Positions 17,804-25,285 of a DNA stretch of 64,000 nt are shown piece after piece (the first letter of the stretch is position 1; the number at the start of each line of letters is the position of its first letter). Origin of the DNA: Enterocloster bolteae (lineage in GTDB: Bacteria; Bacillota; Clostridia; Lachnospirales; Lachnospiraceae); contig NZ_CP022464.2 of the NCBI RefSeq assembly GCF_002234575.2, forward strand, positions 2,666,001 to 2,730,000. Reading direction: 5' to 3'. Position numbers and translations under genes: made by a program. The notes beneath the pieces were generated by a model. That model worked only from the letters and a program-made list of their open reading frames with translations, did not search any database and was not told where the DNA came from.

Positions 17804-18163
17804 ATGATGGATGGACATATATGGTTTGTTGGCTGGTATGATGGAGGGGATTACCATGAGATAAAAATCACTCAAAAAGAAGTGGATAATTGCGGCACGG
17901 CCGGGTGCGGTCTGAATTCCATTTTATATTATATCGGCGGTAAATATGGGGACGAAGCTTTATACAATATGATATATCTGCAGTCCATTGAACCGTTTGG
18001 GACCAATGGTATTTTTCGGATGTGTGTGACGGACCCCATTAAAGTTCATCCTGAATTTCAAAATGGAGGAATATATTTAGTTGATTGTAATAGAACATTG
18101 ATTTGCAGAAACGGGGACGAATTGTATATGGAACTGGTAAAGGAGAAGGGTGATATCTCATGA
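17804..18163 (+). CDS. Uncharacterised 119-residue protein
   Basis: The start was placed at ATG 17804, after GAGGTGG. A GTG at 17792 is also possible. The protein begins MMDGHIWFVGWYDGGDYHEI and contains CGTAGCGLNSILYYIGGKYG and a Cys in CVTDPIKVHPEF. No domain is recognised. A terminator follows directly, so it closes the three-gene unit that begins at 16724. Confidence 0.6.
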   Translation: MMDGHIWFVGWYDGGDYHEIKITQKEVDNCGTAGCGLNSILYYIGGKYGDEALYNMIYLQSIEPFGTNGIFRMCVTDPIKVHPEFQNGGIYLVDCNRTLICRNGDELYMELVKEKGDIS

Positions 18164-18180
18164 TGCCCCCTTCTTTTTTT
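18144..18180 (+). terminator. Terminator of the 16.7-18.2 kb cluster
   Basis: AGAAGGG (18144-18150) pairs with CCCTTCT (18068+100 region, 18168-18174) and is followed by TTTTTT. The 5' arm lies inside the last codons of the preceding gene. Confidence 0.75.
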
Positions 18181-18208
18181 GCTCTTGATAACTGCCGCGG
18201 ATGTATGT

Positions 18209-18228
18209 CTATGGCCTGCAGGCCATAG
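18209..18228. repeat. Perfect 20-bp palindrome
   Basis: CTATGGCCTGCAGGCCATAG lies in the gene-free stretch 18181-18385. No T-run follows, so it is not an ordinary terminator. It could be a protein-binding site or a relic of a small mobile element. Confidence 0.6.
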
Positions 18229-18385
18229 CTATGATGCCTCCAATGAGAGGCCTGGCATTCTTATATTTATCACTGCGGGAGGGGCTGAGCCTTGATATAA
18301 AGGCCGGAAAGCGCGGTATGAAATTAGACTATAAAATTAAAGCAGAATATGGTAATATATAGATAACTGCTTTTAAGGAGATGTT

Positions 18386-18550
18386 ATGAGAAAGGGATTC
18401 TGGAAGCAATTATCATACGAAGATAAATTTGATAGAAAATACGCGTGCTGGGCAGTGAATCATAACGGATGGAGAAAGTGCAAGCGTTTAAACAGGAGAG
18501 CTGCCAGACGTGCGCTGAAACGATTGAATGAGGAAAACTATCCAACGTAA
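18386..18550 (+). CDS. Small basic protein, 54 residues
   Basis: MRKGFWKQLSYEDKFDRKYA starts this gene, with AAGGAG 5 bases before the ATG. The C-terminal half is strongly basic (WRKCKRLNRRAARRALKRLN), which suggests nucleic-acid binding or association with a nucleic-acid or acidic partner. I do not recognise a family. It lies just upstream of the PC4-like gene, in the same orientation. It is too short for many gene finders. Confidence 0.6.
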   Translation: MRKGFWKQLSYEDKFDRKYACWAVNHNGWRKCKRLNRRAARRALKRLNEENYPT

Positions 18551-18600
18551 TGTGGCATGGCGGGAAGTGGTTTTTAGTGATGGGAAGGGAGTGACAGGAG

Positions 18601-18840
18601 ATGGCAGATATAAAATATGATATTATAAAAGAAATTGGCGTGTTATCCGAAAATGCAAAAGGATGGCGGAAGGAGCTGAACCTGATTAGCTGGAACGGAG
18701 GCGCAGCGAAATACGATATCCGTGATTGGGCGCCGGACCATGAGAAGATGGGGAAAGGGACTACTCTGACAGAGGAGGAAATGGAGAATCTGAAAGAGAT
18801 ACTGGGACTGATAGAAACGGTAACAGAAGCGTTTGTCTGA
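18601..18840 (+). CDS. YdbC/PC4-type single-stranded-nucleic-acid-binding protein
   Basis: A 79-residue protein matching the bacterial YdbC family, which has the fold of the eukaryotic transcription coactivator PC4. Visible family features are ENAKGWRKELNLISWNG, AKYDIRDWAPDHEKMGKG and a C-terminal helix beginning TLTEEEMENL. Known members bind single-stranded DNA as dimers. The exact cellular role is not settled. It lies in a run of small same-strand genes. Confidence 0.85.
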   Translation: MADIKYDIIKEIGVLSENAKGWRKELNLISWNGGAAKYDIRDWAPDHEKMGKGTTLTEEEMENLKEILGLIETVTEAFV

Positions 18841-18864
18841 CAGGAATCAGTAAGGAGGAAAGCC

Positions 18865-19110
18865 ATGCTGGAAAGATGGAAAAAACAGTTGTTTTCAGAG
18901 GACGGGATGAAAGTAGTCAATGTTTTGTTTATTCTTTTGTATCTGGTCAGAAATCCCCTTTTTACCATATGCGCCTATACTGTATGGTTTGTATATTTGG
19001 TATATTCTGTCAGGCATACAAAGAGTAAGGGCATGAAGATATTTTATTCTGTATTAAGTATGCTTGCAATGGCAACCGTACTGCTCAATGCTTATTTTAC
19101 CATCTTATAG
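18865..19110 (+). CDS. Small membrane protein of unknown function
   Basis: An 81-residue protein with an amphipathic basic N-terminus, then hydrophobic segments at about residues 18-35 and 36-50 and again at 62-80 (FYSVLSMLAMATVLLNAYFT). The RBS TAAGGAGG is excellent. No family is recognised. Confidence 0.65.
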   Translation: MLERWKKQLFSEDGMKVVNVLFILLYLVRNPLFTICAYTVWFVYLVYSVRHTKSKGMKIFYSVLSMLAMATVLLNAYFTIL

Positions 19111-19176
19111 CCAGGAGCTATGAGAAAAGAAATAAGAGAACTGGTGAAAAAAACGAATGCCTGAAAGGAATATTTT

Positions 19177-20079
19177 GTGAAAACATATAAAATTTACCAA
19201 GTGGATTCATTTACCAGAGACAGGTTTCATGGTAATCCGGCCGGGGTTGTTCCTGATGCAAAGGGGCTTACCGATGAGCAGATGCTGAGGATTGCAAGAG
19301 AATTAAATAATTCGGAAACAGCTTTTATGTTTGAAACAGATTCTCCGGATTATAATATAGAAGTACGTTTTTTTACACCCACAACAGAAGTTCCCATATG
19401 CGGCCATGCCACAATAGCGGCCCATTATGTCAGGGCCAAAGAGAGAAATATGGAAGGCGGAACGGTCGTTCAAAAAACAAAAGCAGGAATACTGCCCGTA
19501 GAGGTTGTCCGCACCCTAAGTGACTACTCAATCACAATGACCCAGGGAACGCCTGCGGTGTCTGCGCCCTTTGGGGATGCTGTAAGAGAACGGATTGCGG
19601 ACGCTCTGGGAATTGCTCATGAGGAGCTATGCAGGGAATATCCCGTTGCTGTTGCTTCCACCGGGCATTCCAAGGTTATGGTTCCCCTTTATTCAAATGA
19701 GCTGCTTCATGGACTGCGGCCGGATTTGCAGAAGCTGACAAAGATTAGTAAGCAAATTGAATGTAACGGATACTATGTCTTTACACTCAATCCGCAGAAT
19801 AAAATTTTGGTCCATGGAAGGATGTTTGCTCCGGCTATCGGAATTGCGGAAGACCCTGTAACAGGAAACGCAAACGGTCCCCTGGGCGCATATCTGGTGC
19901 ATTTTAATATTTTACAGGAGGAAGATGCCCCATGCTTTGACTTTGATATTTTACAGGGAGAAGCGATTAAACGCGATGGAACAATGCACGTTCATGTTGA
20001 AAAAGAGCACGGAGCGCCGAAGCTGGTTCAAATTACAGGGAATGCTGTCATTGCTTTTTCAACGGAGATTACTATTTGA
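19177..20079 (+). CDS. PhzF-family isomerase/epimerase-like protein
   Basis: A 300-residue protein starting with GTG (AAAGGA upstream). It has the two-domain diaminopimelate-epimerase-like fold of PhzF. Conserved points are the N-terminal VDSFTRDRFHGNPAGVV, the catalytic Glu in LNNSETAF, VRFFTPTTEVPICGHATIAA and GIAEDPVTGNANGPLGAYL near the end. PhzF itself isomerises a phenazine precursor, but most homologues in gut Firmicutes have no known substrate and there is no phenazine pathway nearby. Confidence 0.9.
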   Translation: MKTYKIYQVDSFTRDRFHGNPAGVVPDAKGLTDEQMLRIARELNNSETAFMFETDSPDYNIEVRFFTPTTEVPICGHATIAAHYVRAKERNMEGGTVVQKTKAGILPVEVVRTLSDYSITMTQGTPAVSAPFGDAVRERIADALGIAHEELCREYPVAVASTGHSKVMVPLYSNELLHGLRPDLQKLTKISKQIECNGYYVFTLNPQNKILVHGRMFAPAIGIAEDPVTGNANGPLGAYLVHFNILQEEDAPCFDFDILQGEAIKRDGTMHVHVEKEHGAPKLVQITGNAVIAFSTEITI

Positions 20080-20090
20080 GCATATGATGA

Positions 20091-20132
20091 AGAGCTGAAT
20101 TTCCTTTTATTTGGTAGATTCAGCTCTGTTTT
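20091..20132. terminator. Terminator between convergent genes
   Basis: AGAGCTGAAT (20091-20100) pairs with ATTCAGCTCT (20118-20127), followed by GTTTTA. It serves the PhzF gene and, on the other strand, may stop the 20172-21029 genes. Confidence 0.8.
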
Positions 20133-20171
20133 ATTGGGACTATGCGCATAGGGCATTTTTTGCCATGGCAT

Positions 20172-20357
20172 TTATGACTTCTGTGTATCTGTATTTTCCG
20201 GTGGGCAGCACAGCGCCTGGTGTGCTGCGATGGTGGCTAACGTATCCCCCAATTGCATGAATATGGAACTGATAAGGGCAATTTCTTCCGGGCTCTTACC
20301 TTCTGCAATGCAGCAGGCGAGCGTGGATACAGAAAGGGCAAGTTCGCAGGATTGCAA
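20172..20357 (-). CDS. Short conserved protein resembling DUF6774
   Basis: A 61-residue protein starting with TTG at 20357, with AAGGAGGTGA upstream. It begins MQSCELALSVSTLACCIAEG and continues LISSIFMQLGDTLATIAAHQ, a pattern I associate with the short DUF6774-like proteins of Lachnospiraceae. Function is unknown. It follows the DUF3298 protein gene by 6 bases in the same operon. Confidence 0.65.
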   Translation of the reverse strand: MQSCELALSVSTLACCIAEGKSPEEIALISSIFMQLGDTLATIAAHQALCCPPENTDTQKS

Positions 20358-20363
20358 GACAAA

Positions 20364-21029
20364 TCACCTCCTTGTAGTCATTTGATAGGCCGGCATCCGA
20401 AAGGAGAATTCCGGTATGCCTGTTGCATAGGGAGCAATCTCATATTGCTGATAATATATGACAATATATCCGGGCCGCAGAAAGAAATGATTTTGATTGA
20501 ACTTATTTCTCAGAAGATAGGGGTAATCTTCAAAATAAGAACCAGGGGATTCCTTTAAGCGTTCTGCGATTTGCCGTTCCACAGACGTTTGGAGTCCGTT
20601 CAGGGCTGCGGGAGTAAGGGCGGAGATATCGTCCAGATGTAACTGTTTGCCGGTACTGAAATCCCATGTGTCTGAAATCCGTTCCAGTTCCTGATGGGCG
20701 CCTCCCATGTAAGTGTAGGTATCCATATAAAGACTTGTAATACAGCCGGAATTATAGGTTATCTGATAATTCATATCCAGGGTATAGCGGTTGAAGGGCG
20801 GATGATTGGATGTAATATATCTGGCACTTTCAACCGCCTGAGGGTAGAGGACGGTACGGCAATACTGTTCTGTATTCTCTGCAAGCTGCATATAATAGAT
20901 GTTTGCTGTTTGGGCAGCTGATAAAACACAGGTGGTTGAGAAGGATGGATAGGCAATATGATAGGTAAATACCGGTATGTTCCCATAAAGCATGGTGTCG
21001 TTCAGGATTTTTTCTGTGATTGTCTGCAC
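20364..21029 (-). CDS. DUF3298/DUF4163-type (RsiV-like) protein
   Basis: A 221-residue protein with the pattern of the extracytoplasmic domain of RsiV-like anti-sigma factors: DUF4163-like first half (VFTYHIAYPSF ... TYTYMGGAHQE) and DUF3298-like second half (FSTGKQLHLDDI ... YLLRNKFNQNHFFLRPGYIV). RsiV uses this fold to bind lysozyme, but here there is no transmembrane segment or sigma-binding N-terminus and no signal peptide, so it is probably cytoplasmic or cut down. The start is a GTG with a weak RBS and is uncertain. Confidence 0.75.
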   Translation of the reverse strand: MQTITEKILNDTMLYGNIPVFTYHIAYPSFSTTCVLSAAQTANIYYMQLAENTEQYCRTVLYPQAVESARYITSNHPPFNRYTLDMNYQITYNSGCITSLYMDTYTYMGGAHQELERISDTWDFSTGKQLHLDDISALTPAALNGLQTSVERQIAERLKESPGSYFEDYPYLLRNKFNQNHFFLRPGYIVIYYQQYEIAPYATGIPEFSFRMPAYQMTTRR

Positions 21030-21272
21030 ATTGATTTCCGATTTAAGTAGTTTGTAATAGTATATTCATATAGATTCCTGACATGACAGTGTTAAATGGA
21101 AAGCACAGTATGCGCATCGGAATGGTCGTTTTGCATAAACAAGGGCCATGTGGGCAATAAAATCTATAGTGGCTTTACAGACTGAATTTTGGTATAATAT
21201 AGTAAGTTTATTATAAAAATCTTATGCTCTATAAAAATATGTGAGTTTGGAAACGTAATGGAGGTAGTACGA

Positions 21273-21719
21273 TTGTCTACAAATTATTATATTTTTAACC
21301 GGAAAAAACGGGAAGAAATCCAGGAATTTAACAGGTTTTGGGAAGAAATATTTATTCCAGGAATAAAACAGCAGATAGAAGATCATTGCAGTAAGCAGAA
21401 TGGAGCTTATGTCAACACGGATTTTGGAAATGAAATAATCGGAGAAAAAATATCCGGGATTTCGGGCGCGCCAGGTAAATCCGAGAGCTATGAAACCGTT
21501 ATAGGTGTGTCTCACTGGAATGGAAAGCGGAACCTGTTCCAATGGGAAGGTTCCTATGTTGAGGAACATATCATCCGTGATGAGTCCAGTCTGGTGGAGT
21601 TTTTTAACAGTAAGATGAATCAGCAGCAATACAGTATCGTGGATGAATTTGACAAAGAGTATACACTTGAGGCGTTCTTAAATGCCATAAAATATGGAGG
21701 GGATGAATCAGTTTCCTGA
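21273..21719 (+). CDS. Uncharacterised 148-residue protein
   Basis: The start is TTG 21273, 8 bases after GGAGG. An ATG at 21258 lies before that RBS. The protein has a basic N-terminus (STNYYIFNRKKREEIQEFNRFWEE), an SHWNGKRNLFQWEG core and a negatively charged C-terminal helix. TTTTGGTATAAT at 21187-21198 is a likely -10 element, similar to the one before the gene at 16724. No domain recognised. Confidence 0.6.
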   Translation: MSTNYYIFNRKKREEIQEFNRFWEEIFIPGIKQQIEDHCSKQNGAYVNTDFGNEIIGEKISGISGAPGKSESYETVIGVSHWNGKRNLFQWEGSYVEEHIIRDESSLVEFFNSKMNQQQYSIVDEFDKEYTLEAFLNAIKYGGDESVS

Positions 21720-21845
21720 TGATATAAATCATATGTTTTGCATTTATGCGGATACGTGAAAGGCGGGTCCGCATTTTATCATTTCAGGCACGGAAACCAG
21801 GCAGGAAATTTGATTGGTGAAATAATACGCAGAAACAAATATCAG

Positions 21846-21859
21846 AAAACAAATGTTCG
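21846..21859. promoter_or_regulatory. Candidate LexA (SOS) box, upstream copy
   Basis: AAAACAAATGTTCG differs by two bases from the Firmicutes SOS box CGAACNNNNGTTCG. It lies 9 bases before the -35 element of the CpXC gene. Confidence 0.4.
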
Positions 21860-21867
21860 GATTCTGT

Positions 21868-21896
21868 TTGACAATATCAGCTGTGTTTGGTATACT
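21868..21896 (+). promoter_or_regulatory. Promoter of CpXC-domain gene
   Basis: TTGACA (21868-21873), 17-bp spacer and TATACT (21891-21896). Confidence 0.75.
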
Positions 21897-21904
21897 TTGT
21901 GTAT

Positions 21905-21918
21905 CGAACAAATGTTTG
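21905..21918. promoter_or_regulatory. Candidate LexA (SOS) box, downstream copy
   Basis: CGAACAAATGTTTG differs by one base from CGAACNNNNGTTCG and lies just after the promoter, next to the ribosome binding site of the CpXC gene. Confidence 0.5.
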
Positions 21919-21928
21919 GAGGCGCGTG

Positions 21929-22522
21929 ATGTCAATAAGCAGAAACTATGCAGTCAGATGTCCTGAATGTGGTTGTATCATACCATTTGAATTATATGAC
22001 AGTATTACATCATCCTTGGATCCGGGGCTTAGGCAGCAGATTCTGGACGGTCAGTTTGAAACAGTAGTATGCCCTGATTGCAGGGCTGTGTCATACATAC
22101 AGTATGATATTTTATATCACGATCCTGCCAGAAGGTTTATGGTATGTGTGGGAACGGATTATTCGGATGTGTTTCAGCAGTCTGATTGTCCGAAAGATTA
22201 CAAGCTGAGATATGTGGATGATTATAAGCAGCTGGCCGAGAAGATACGGATTTTTGAGGCAGGGCTGAATGATAGAATTATGGAAATAACAAAGGAGTCC
22301 ATGCGCCATATGGCAAAGAGAAACCTGGAGTTATACTATGCAGGCAGCAGGAGAAAGCTTATGTACTTTATTGTTCCGGGACATGAGCGGTATGTAGCTG
22401 TATCACAGGGCCTGTATACCTTGGCCGGAAAATATTATGATAAGATTCCTGTAGAGAAAGAATTTGGATTCCTGCGGATTAACCGGAAGTATGCGGAGGC
22501 ATTGAAAACAGTAGCGGTATGA
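21929..22522 (+). CDS. CpXC-domain protein
   Basis: A 197-residue protein starting at ATG 21929 (GGAGG 7 bases upstream). The N-terminal CpXC domain has two Cys-Pro-x-Cys-type knuckles: CPECGCIIPFE and CPDCRAVSYIQY, which should bind zinc. The rest is a helical region with KRNLELYYAGSRRKLMYFIV. The family's function is not known. It is followed by a DUF2007 gene in the same direction. Two SOS-like boxes flank its promoter, which suggests a stress role, unproven. Confidence 0.85.
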   Translation: MSISRNYAVRCPECGCIIPFELYDSITSSLDPGLRQQILDGQFETVVCPDCRAVSYIQYDILYHDPARRFMVCVGTDYSDVFQQSDCPKDYKLRYVDDYKQLAEKIRIFEAGLNDRIMEITKESMRHMAKRNLELYYAGSRRKLMYFIVPGHERYVAVSQGLYTLAGKYYDKIPVEKEFGFLRINRKYAEALKTVAV

Positions 22523-22567
22523 TGATATAATCAGAGTATCAGGACAATTTGAAAAGGAGGGTATGTG

Positions 22568-22804
22568 ATGGAACGTAAAGTGATAAAGATTTTTGGGGCC
22601 CAGGACAATATACAGGCAGAGATGATTCTGGAGACATTGGGCAACAATCAGATACCGGCTTACAAGAAGGGTGTGGGTTCCAGCGATATCATGAATATAT
22701 ATGGAGGCAATTCCCTGTACGGAGAGGATATATATGTTGCGGAAGAGGATGCGCAGAAGGCAATGGAAGTATTGGAGGGGATGGGGCTGACGGAGGAACG
22801 CTGA
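22568..22804 (+). CDS. DUF2007-type putative signal-transducing protein
   Basis: A 78-residue protein. ATG 22568 was chosen (AAGGAGGG 7 bases upstream). It shows the DUF2007 pattern: a short beta-alpha-beta unit with VIKIFGAQDNIQAEMILETL, a Gly-rich middle and EDIYVAEEDAQKAMEVLEGM. Such domains resemble small ACT-like folds and are often found beside zinc-ribbon proteins like the preceding CpXC protein. Function unknown. Confidence 0.8.
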   Translation: MERKVIKIFGAQDNIQAEMILETLGNNQIPAYKKGVGSSDIMNIYGGNSLYGEDIYVAEEDAQKAMEVLEGMGLTEER

Positions 22805-22918
22805 ACATGGTGACTGATACTATCCATCTATTGCCAGAAACATAGATTTGTGATAGAATCCTTATGGGATAAAATCACGATATGCACTGCAGCAGGCAGG
22901 GCGGAATGGAGAAAACGA

Positions 22919-23212
22919 ATGAAAGCATTTGATTGCGTTAACAAGCAGGAAGTTGAAGTTACTAAGGAAGGTTTGATTGACTTCATGAAAAAGGACCGCC
23001 AGATTGATATGAAGTTTGCGGAGAAGAGAACAGACGATATGGGATATCTGACCTGGGATGCCGAGAACTGGACATGCGTGGACGGACAGAACAAGTTCAT
23101 GCGTTGTTATTCGCTGGAGGGCCGTGTGCTGAGGGATTCCACCAGCCATAATATTTATGATATGGAAAATGACTTTTTCCCGGAGCAGGCCATGGAGATT
23201 CAGATTAACTAA
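22919..23212 (+). CDS. Uncharacterised 97-residue protein
   Basis: Starts at ATG 22919 with GGAG in front. A longer frame to 22850 exists but lacks an RBS. It begins MKAFDCVNKQEVEVTKEGLI and contains AEKRTDDMGYLTWDAENWTC and SLEGRVLRDSTSHNIYD. No domain recognised. Its terminator was the target of the insertion sequence at 23250. Confidence 0.6.
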   Translation: MKAFDCVNKQEVEVTKEGLIDFMKKDRQIDMKFAEKRTDDMGYLTWDAENWTCVDGQNKFMRCYSLEGRVLRDSTSHNIYDMENDFFPEQAMEIQIN

Positions 23213-23217
23213 GTATC

Positions 23218-23249
23218 AAAAAAAGACAGTTCGGCTGTCTTTTTTTTAT
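23218..23249 (+). terminator. Terminator interrupted at its T-run by an IS
   Basis: AAAAGACAG-TTCGG-CTGTCTTTTTTT. The IS is inserted at the end of the T-run, and TTTTTTAT (23242-23249) is the duplicated target. Confidence 0.85.
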
Positions 23250-23265
23250 GGCTCTTTGTCAATAG

Positions 23266-23297
23266 TTGGGGTGGGATTTGTTAAAATCCCGCCCCAA
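23266..23297. terminator. Subterminal hairpin at left end of IS
   Basis: TTGGGGTGGGATTT and AAATCCCGCCCCAA pair over 14 bp around a 4-base loop, including part of the terminal repeat. Confidence 0.7.
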
Positions 23298-23388
23298 TTC
23301 TATGAAAAGGGCCCTTTTTATGTTTAGTTCCAGGTTTTACTGATTTTGGGCATGCCAAATAAGCCTCCGCATTACCGACCTTTTTATC

Positions 23389-24570
23389 CTATGATGTACA
23401 GTGAAGTATCCGGGTTCGGAACCGTTTGAAATTCCGGATTCCGTAGCTGCTCCGTTTTAATACCTTTATCTTGTTGTTAAATCCTTCTGTGGGACCATTT
23501 GTCAACCCGTATTTAAAGGCATTCAGAATTTCTTTTCGCCAGGCCCTGTAGGTCTTAGCACAGGCCTCAAATTCCTTGATCCCACAGCTCTGTGCATTCG
23601 CAATCCAGTCATCAAATTCCCTCTGCTGCTGACGATACGCTTCCATCTGGCAGATATCATAAAACCACTCTTTCATGCGGTGTGCCAGACGCAGATCCTC
23701 GCTATAGTGAAGCATTAAATCACAGGCCTGTTTGTTCTCATCTTTCAGCTTTTTATAGCGGGTCAGAATGAGTTTCCGGCTGCGTTTATAATACTTACGC
23801 AGAGAAACCGGCATGGAGCGCTGCAGCCGTTTGCGTACATTTTCAATCGCCCATGTCATCTGCCGGATGAAATGATATTTATCCACGATGATTGTAGCGT
23901 TTGGAAAGAAGGTCTGTGCAAGTTCGGTGTAGGGGCGCCACATATCGCAGACGAAGAACTTTACCTTCAGGCGTTCTTTCCTGGGAATGTTCCGCCAATA
24001 ATCAGCCAGATGGCTCTGGGTCCGATCCGGGAGAATGTCGAGGATCCGGCGCTTTTTCGGATCAACCAGAATGCACTGATATTTACCGGTAGAAGCATTG
24101 CCTTTGAATTCGTCAATGGAAAGCGCTTGTGGAAGCTGGTCAGGCGGAGGATAGCAAATCGTGTCCAGAAGGCGGCAGACCGTCTGGACGGAAACACCGG
24201 TAAGCTCTGCAATCTGTTTTAAGGAAAAGGTCTGCCGGAGCAGGGAGACAATGTAAAATGCCAGTCTGCGGGTCCTGCGGTGGTAGCTGGGGAGGAACGA
24301 ATAGGGTTCCGTGAACCGTTTGCGGCAGTATGGGCAGAGGTAGCGGCGTTTGCGAAGGAGCAGGATTACTTGTTTTCCCAGTAAGGGAATGTCCTGGACT
24401 TCTTGTAAACGGTAATCATGAATCCGTTTAGTTTTAGCCCCACAGCAGGGACAAGTCTGTTCTACCGGTTGGGACTGGATGAAAATTTTAATGAAAGAGT
24501 CTGCCTGAACCACTTTTTTAATAAAAACACCTTCCAAGTTAAGGAAAGCCTTGGTATAATTAGGGTACAT
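23389..24570 (-). CDS. ISL3-family transposase
   Basis: A 393-residue DDE transposase. The N-terminal zinc-ribbon has CPCCGAKTKR and CPYCRKRF. A helix-turn-helix follows (LKQIAELTGVSVQTVCRLLD). The catalytic triad is likely the Asp in ALSIDEFKG, the Asp in FFVCDMWRPY and the Glu in TEGFNNKIKVLKR. Length and motif order are those of intact ISL3 enzymes. It is the only gene of the element, and its RBS GGAGGTGA precedes the ATG at 24570. Confidence 0.95.
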   Translation of the reverse strand: MYPNYTKAFLNLEGVFIKKVVQADSFIKIFIQSQPVEQTCPCCGAKTKRIHDYRLQEVQDIPLLGKQVILLLRKRRYLCPYCRKRFTEPYSFLPSYHRRTRRLAFYIVSLLRQTFSLKQIAELTGVSVQTVCRLLDTICYPPPDQLPQALSIDEFKGNASTGKYQCILVDPKKRRILDILPDRTQSHLADYWRNIPRKERLKVKFFVCDMWRPYTELAQTFFPNATIIVDKYHFIRQMTWAIENVRKRLQRSMPVSLRKYYKRSRKLILTRYKKLKDENKQACDLMLHYSEDLRLAHRMKEWFYDICQMEAYRQQQREFDDWIANAQSCGIKEFEACAKTYRAWRKEILNAFKYGLTNGPTEGFNNKIKVLKRSSYGIRNFKRFRTRILHCTS

Positions 24571-24800
24571 CTATAAGGGGTCACCTCCGTAACATTAAAC
24601 TTTGGTTGGGATAATGCGTTTAGGAGGCTTCTTATAGATGTATTTTATTACAACGAAAAGAATGTTGGAAGTGTGCTTTTCAGCACACCCCAACATTCAG
24701 TATAGAACCTTTTTTATCTGTATTTTTAACCCCATTGCCCTGCCTTTCTTCAGACCGGGATGGGATTTCAACCTGAGATGGGATGTATCTTTTGCTATTC

Positions 24801-24951
24801 CTGAAAAGAGGAGCAGCCAGCGGGCTGTTCCCGCTGGCTGAGTATTATGAAAAAAAGTTATTAGCATTGACCTTTTACAATGATTAGTATATTCAGAAAA
24901 TGTGAGCAGTCTGTTGCAAAAGTATGAACGGTTTGTAATAAGTTTATGAAT
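24801..24951 (+). repeat. Structured repeat, copy A
   Basis: CAGCCAGCGGG/CCCGCTGGCTG forms an 11-bp stem (24814-24840), followed by GAGTATTATGAAAAAAAGT and a further 95 bases including GAGCAGTCTGTT and a TGAAC-GTTTGTAA block. Copy B (26801-26951) has the same order and spacing but a different stem sequence with compensating changes. It lies just after the IS insertion site and before the purine riboswitch. It may be a structured RNA, a regulatory leader or a miniature mobile element. Confidence 0.7.
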
Positions 24952-25069
24952 GAAATAAGAATGTACATATTGCACAAAAACAGGACGGGATTATTGAATA
25001 AAAAAGCCAATAGACTAAAAATGTTTTAGGGTATATAATTAATTTTGTATTAAATATTGGTGCTATTCA

Positions 25070-25133
25070 CTATGTATATCCTGAGAATTGGCTCAGAGTT
25101 TCTACCAACTACCGTAAAGAGTTGACTACATGG
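25070..25133 (+). promoter_or_regulatory. Guanine-type purine riboswitch aptamer
   Basis: The conserved core AGTTTCTACC (J2/3) and ACCGTAAA (L3) are followed by TTGACTACA (J3/1). The discriminating base is C, as in guanine sensors (U in adenine sensors). P1 is CTATGTA (25070-25076) with TACATGG (25127-25133), P2 CTGAG/CTCAG and P3 CAACT/AGTTG. Loop L2 (AATTGG) and the P1-P2 joint are each about one base shorter than the usual consensus. It controls the purine permease that follows. Confidence 0.9.
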
Positions 25134-25157
25134 CTTTTTGTAGTTGGCTCTTTTTTT
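25119..25157 (+). terminator. Riboswitch expression-platform terminator
   Basis: GAGTTGACTACA (25119-25130) pairs with TGTAGTTGGCTC (25139-25150) and is followed by TTTTTTT. The 5' arm includes the 3' strands of P1 and P3. With purine bound, P1 would hold... the aptamer and P1 form and compete with an alternative leader structure to set termination, so purine abundance should switch the permease off. Confidence 0.75.
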
Positions 25158-25285
25158 GCAGTTAAAGATCTGCTGGCGGAGGGGGGAGAGTGAGGTAAAG
25201 CAGCTGGAGACCGGCTACAAGGGATAGCGACGTGAGGAATCTGATCACATTACACAGATTAAAACATGACATGGAGGACATAGCA

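Larger units (their letters stand above)
23250..24709 (-). mobile_element. Complete ISL3-family insertion sequence
   Basis: A 1460-bp element. The 24-bp imperfect terminal repeats (starting GGCTCTTTGTCAATAG on the left, and GGTTCTATACTGAATG on the right reading inward) match at 16 positions, including GTTGGGGTG. Flanking 8-bp direct repeats TTTTTTAT (23242-23249 and 24710-24717) are the target-site duplication expected for ISL3 elements and show a simple insertion. Strong hairpins lie just inside both ends (23266-23297 and 24660-24699) and can block transcription into the element. It is probably still mobile because its one gene is intact. Confidence 0.93.

Noticed and set aside
18384..18968. 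Minus-strand open frame of 194 codons
   Set aside because: It overlaps three plus-strand genes that have good RBS and known or sensible proteins; the minus frame is Ser/Phe/Ile-rich with no family match.
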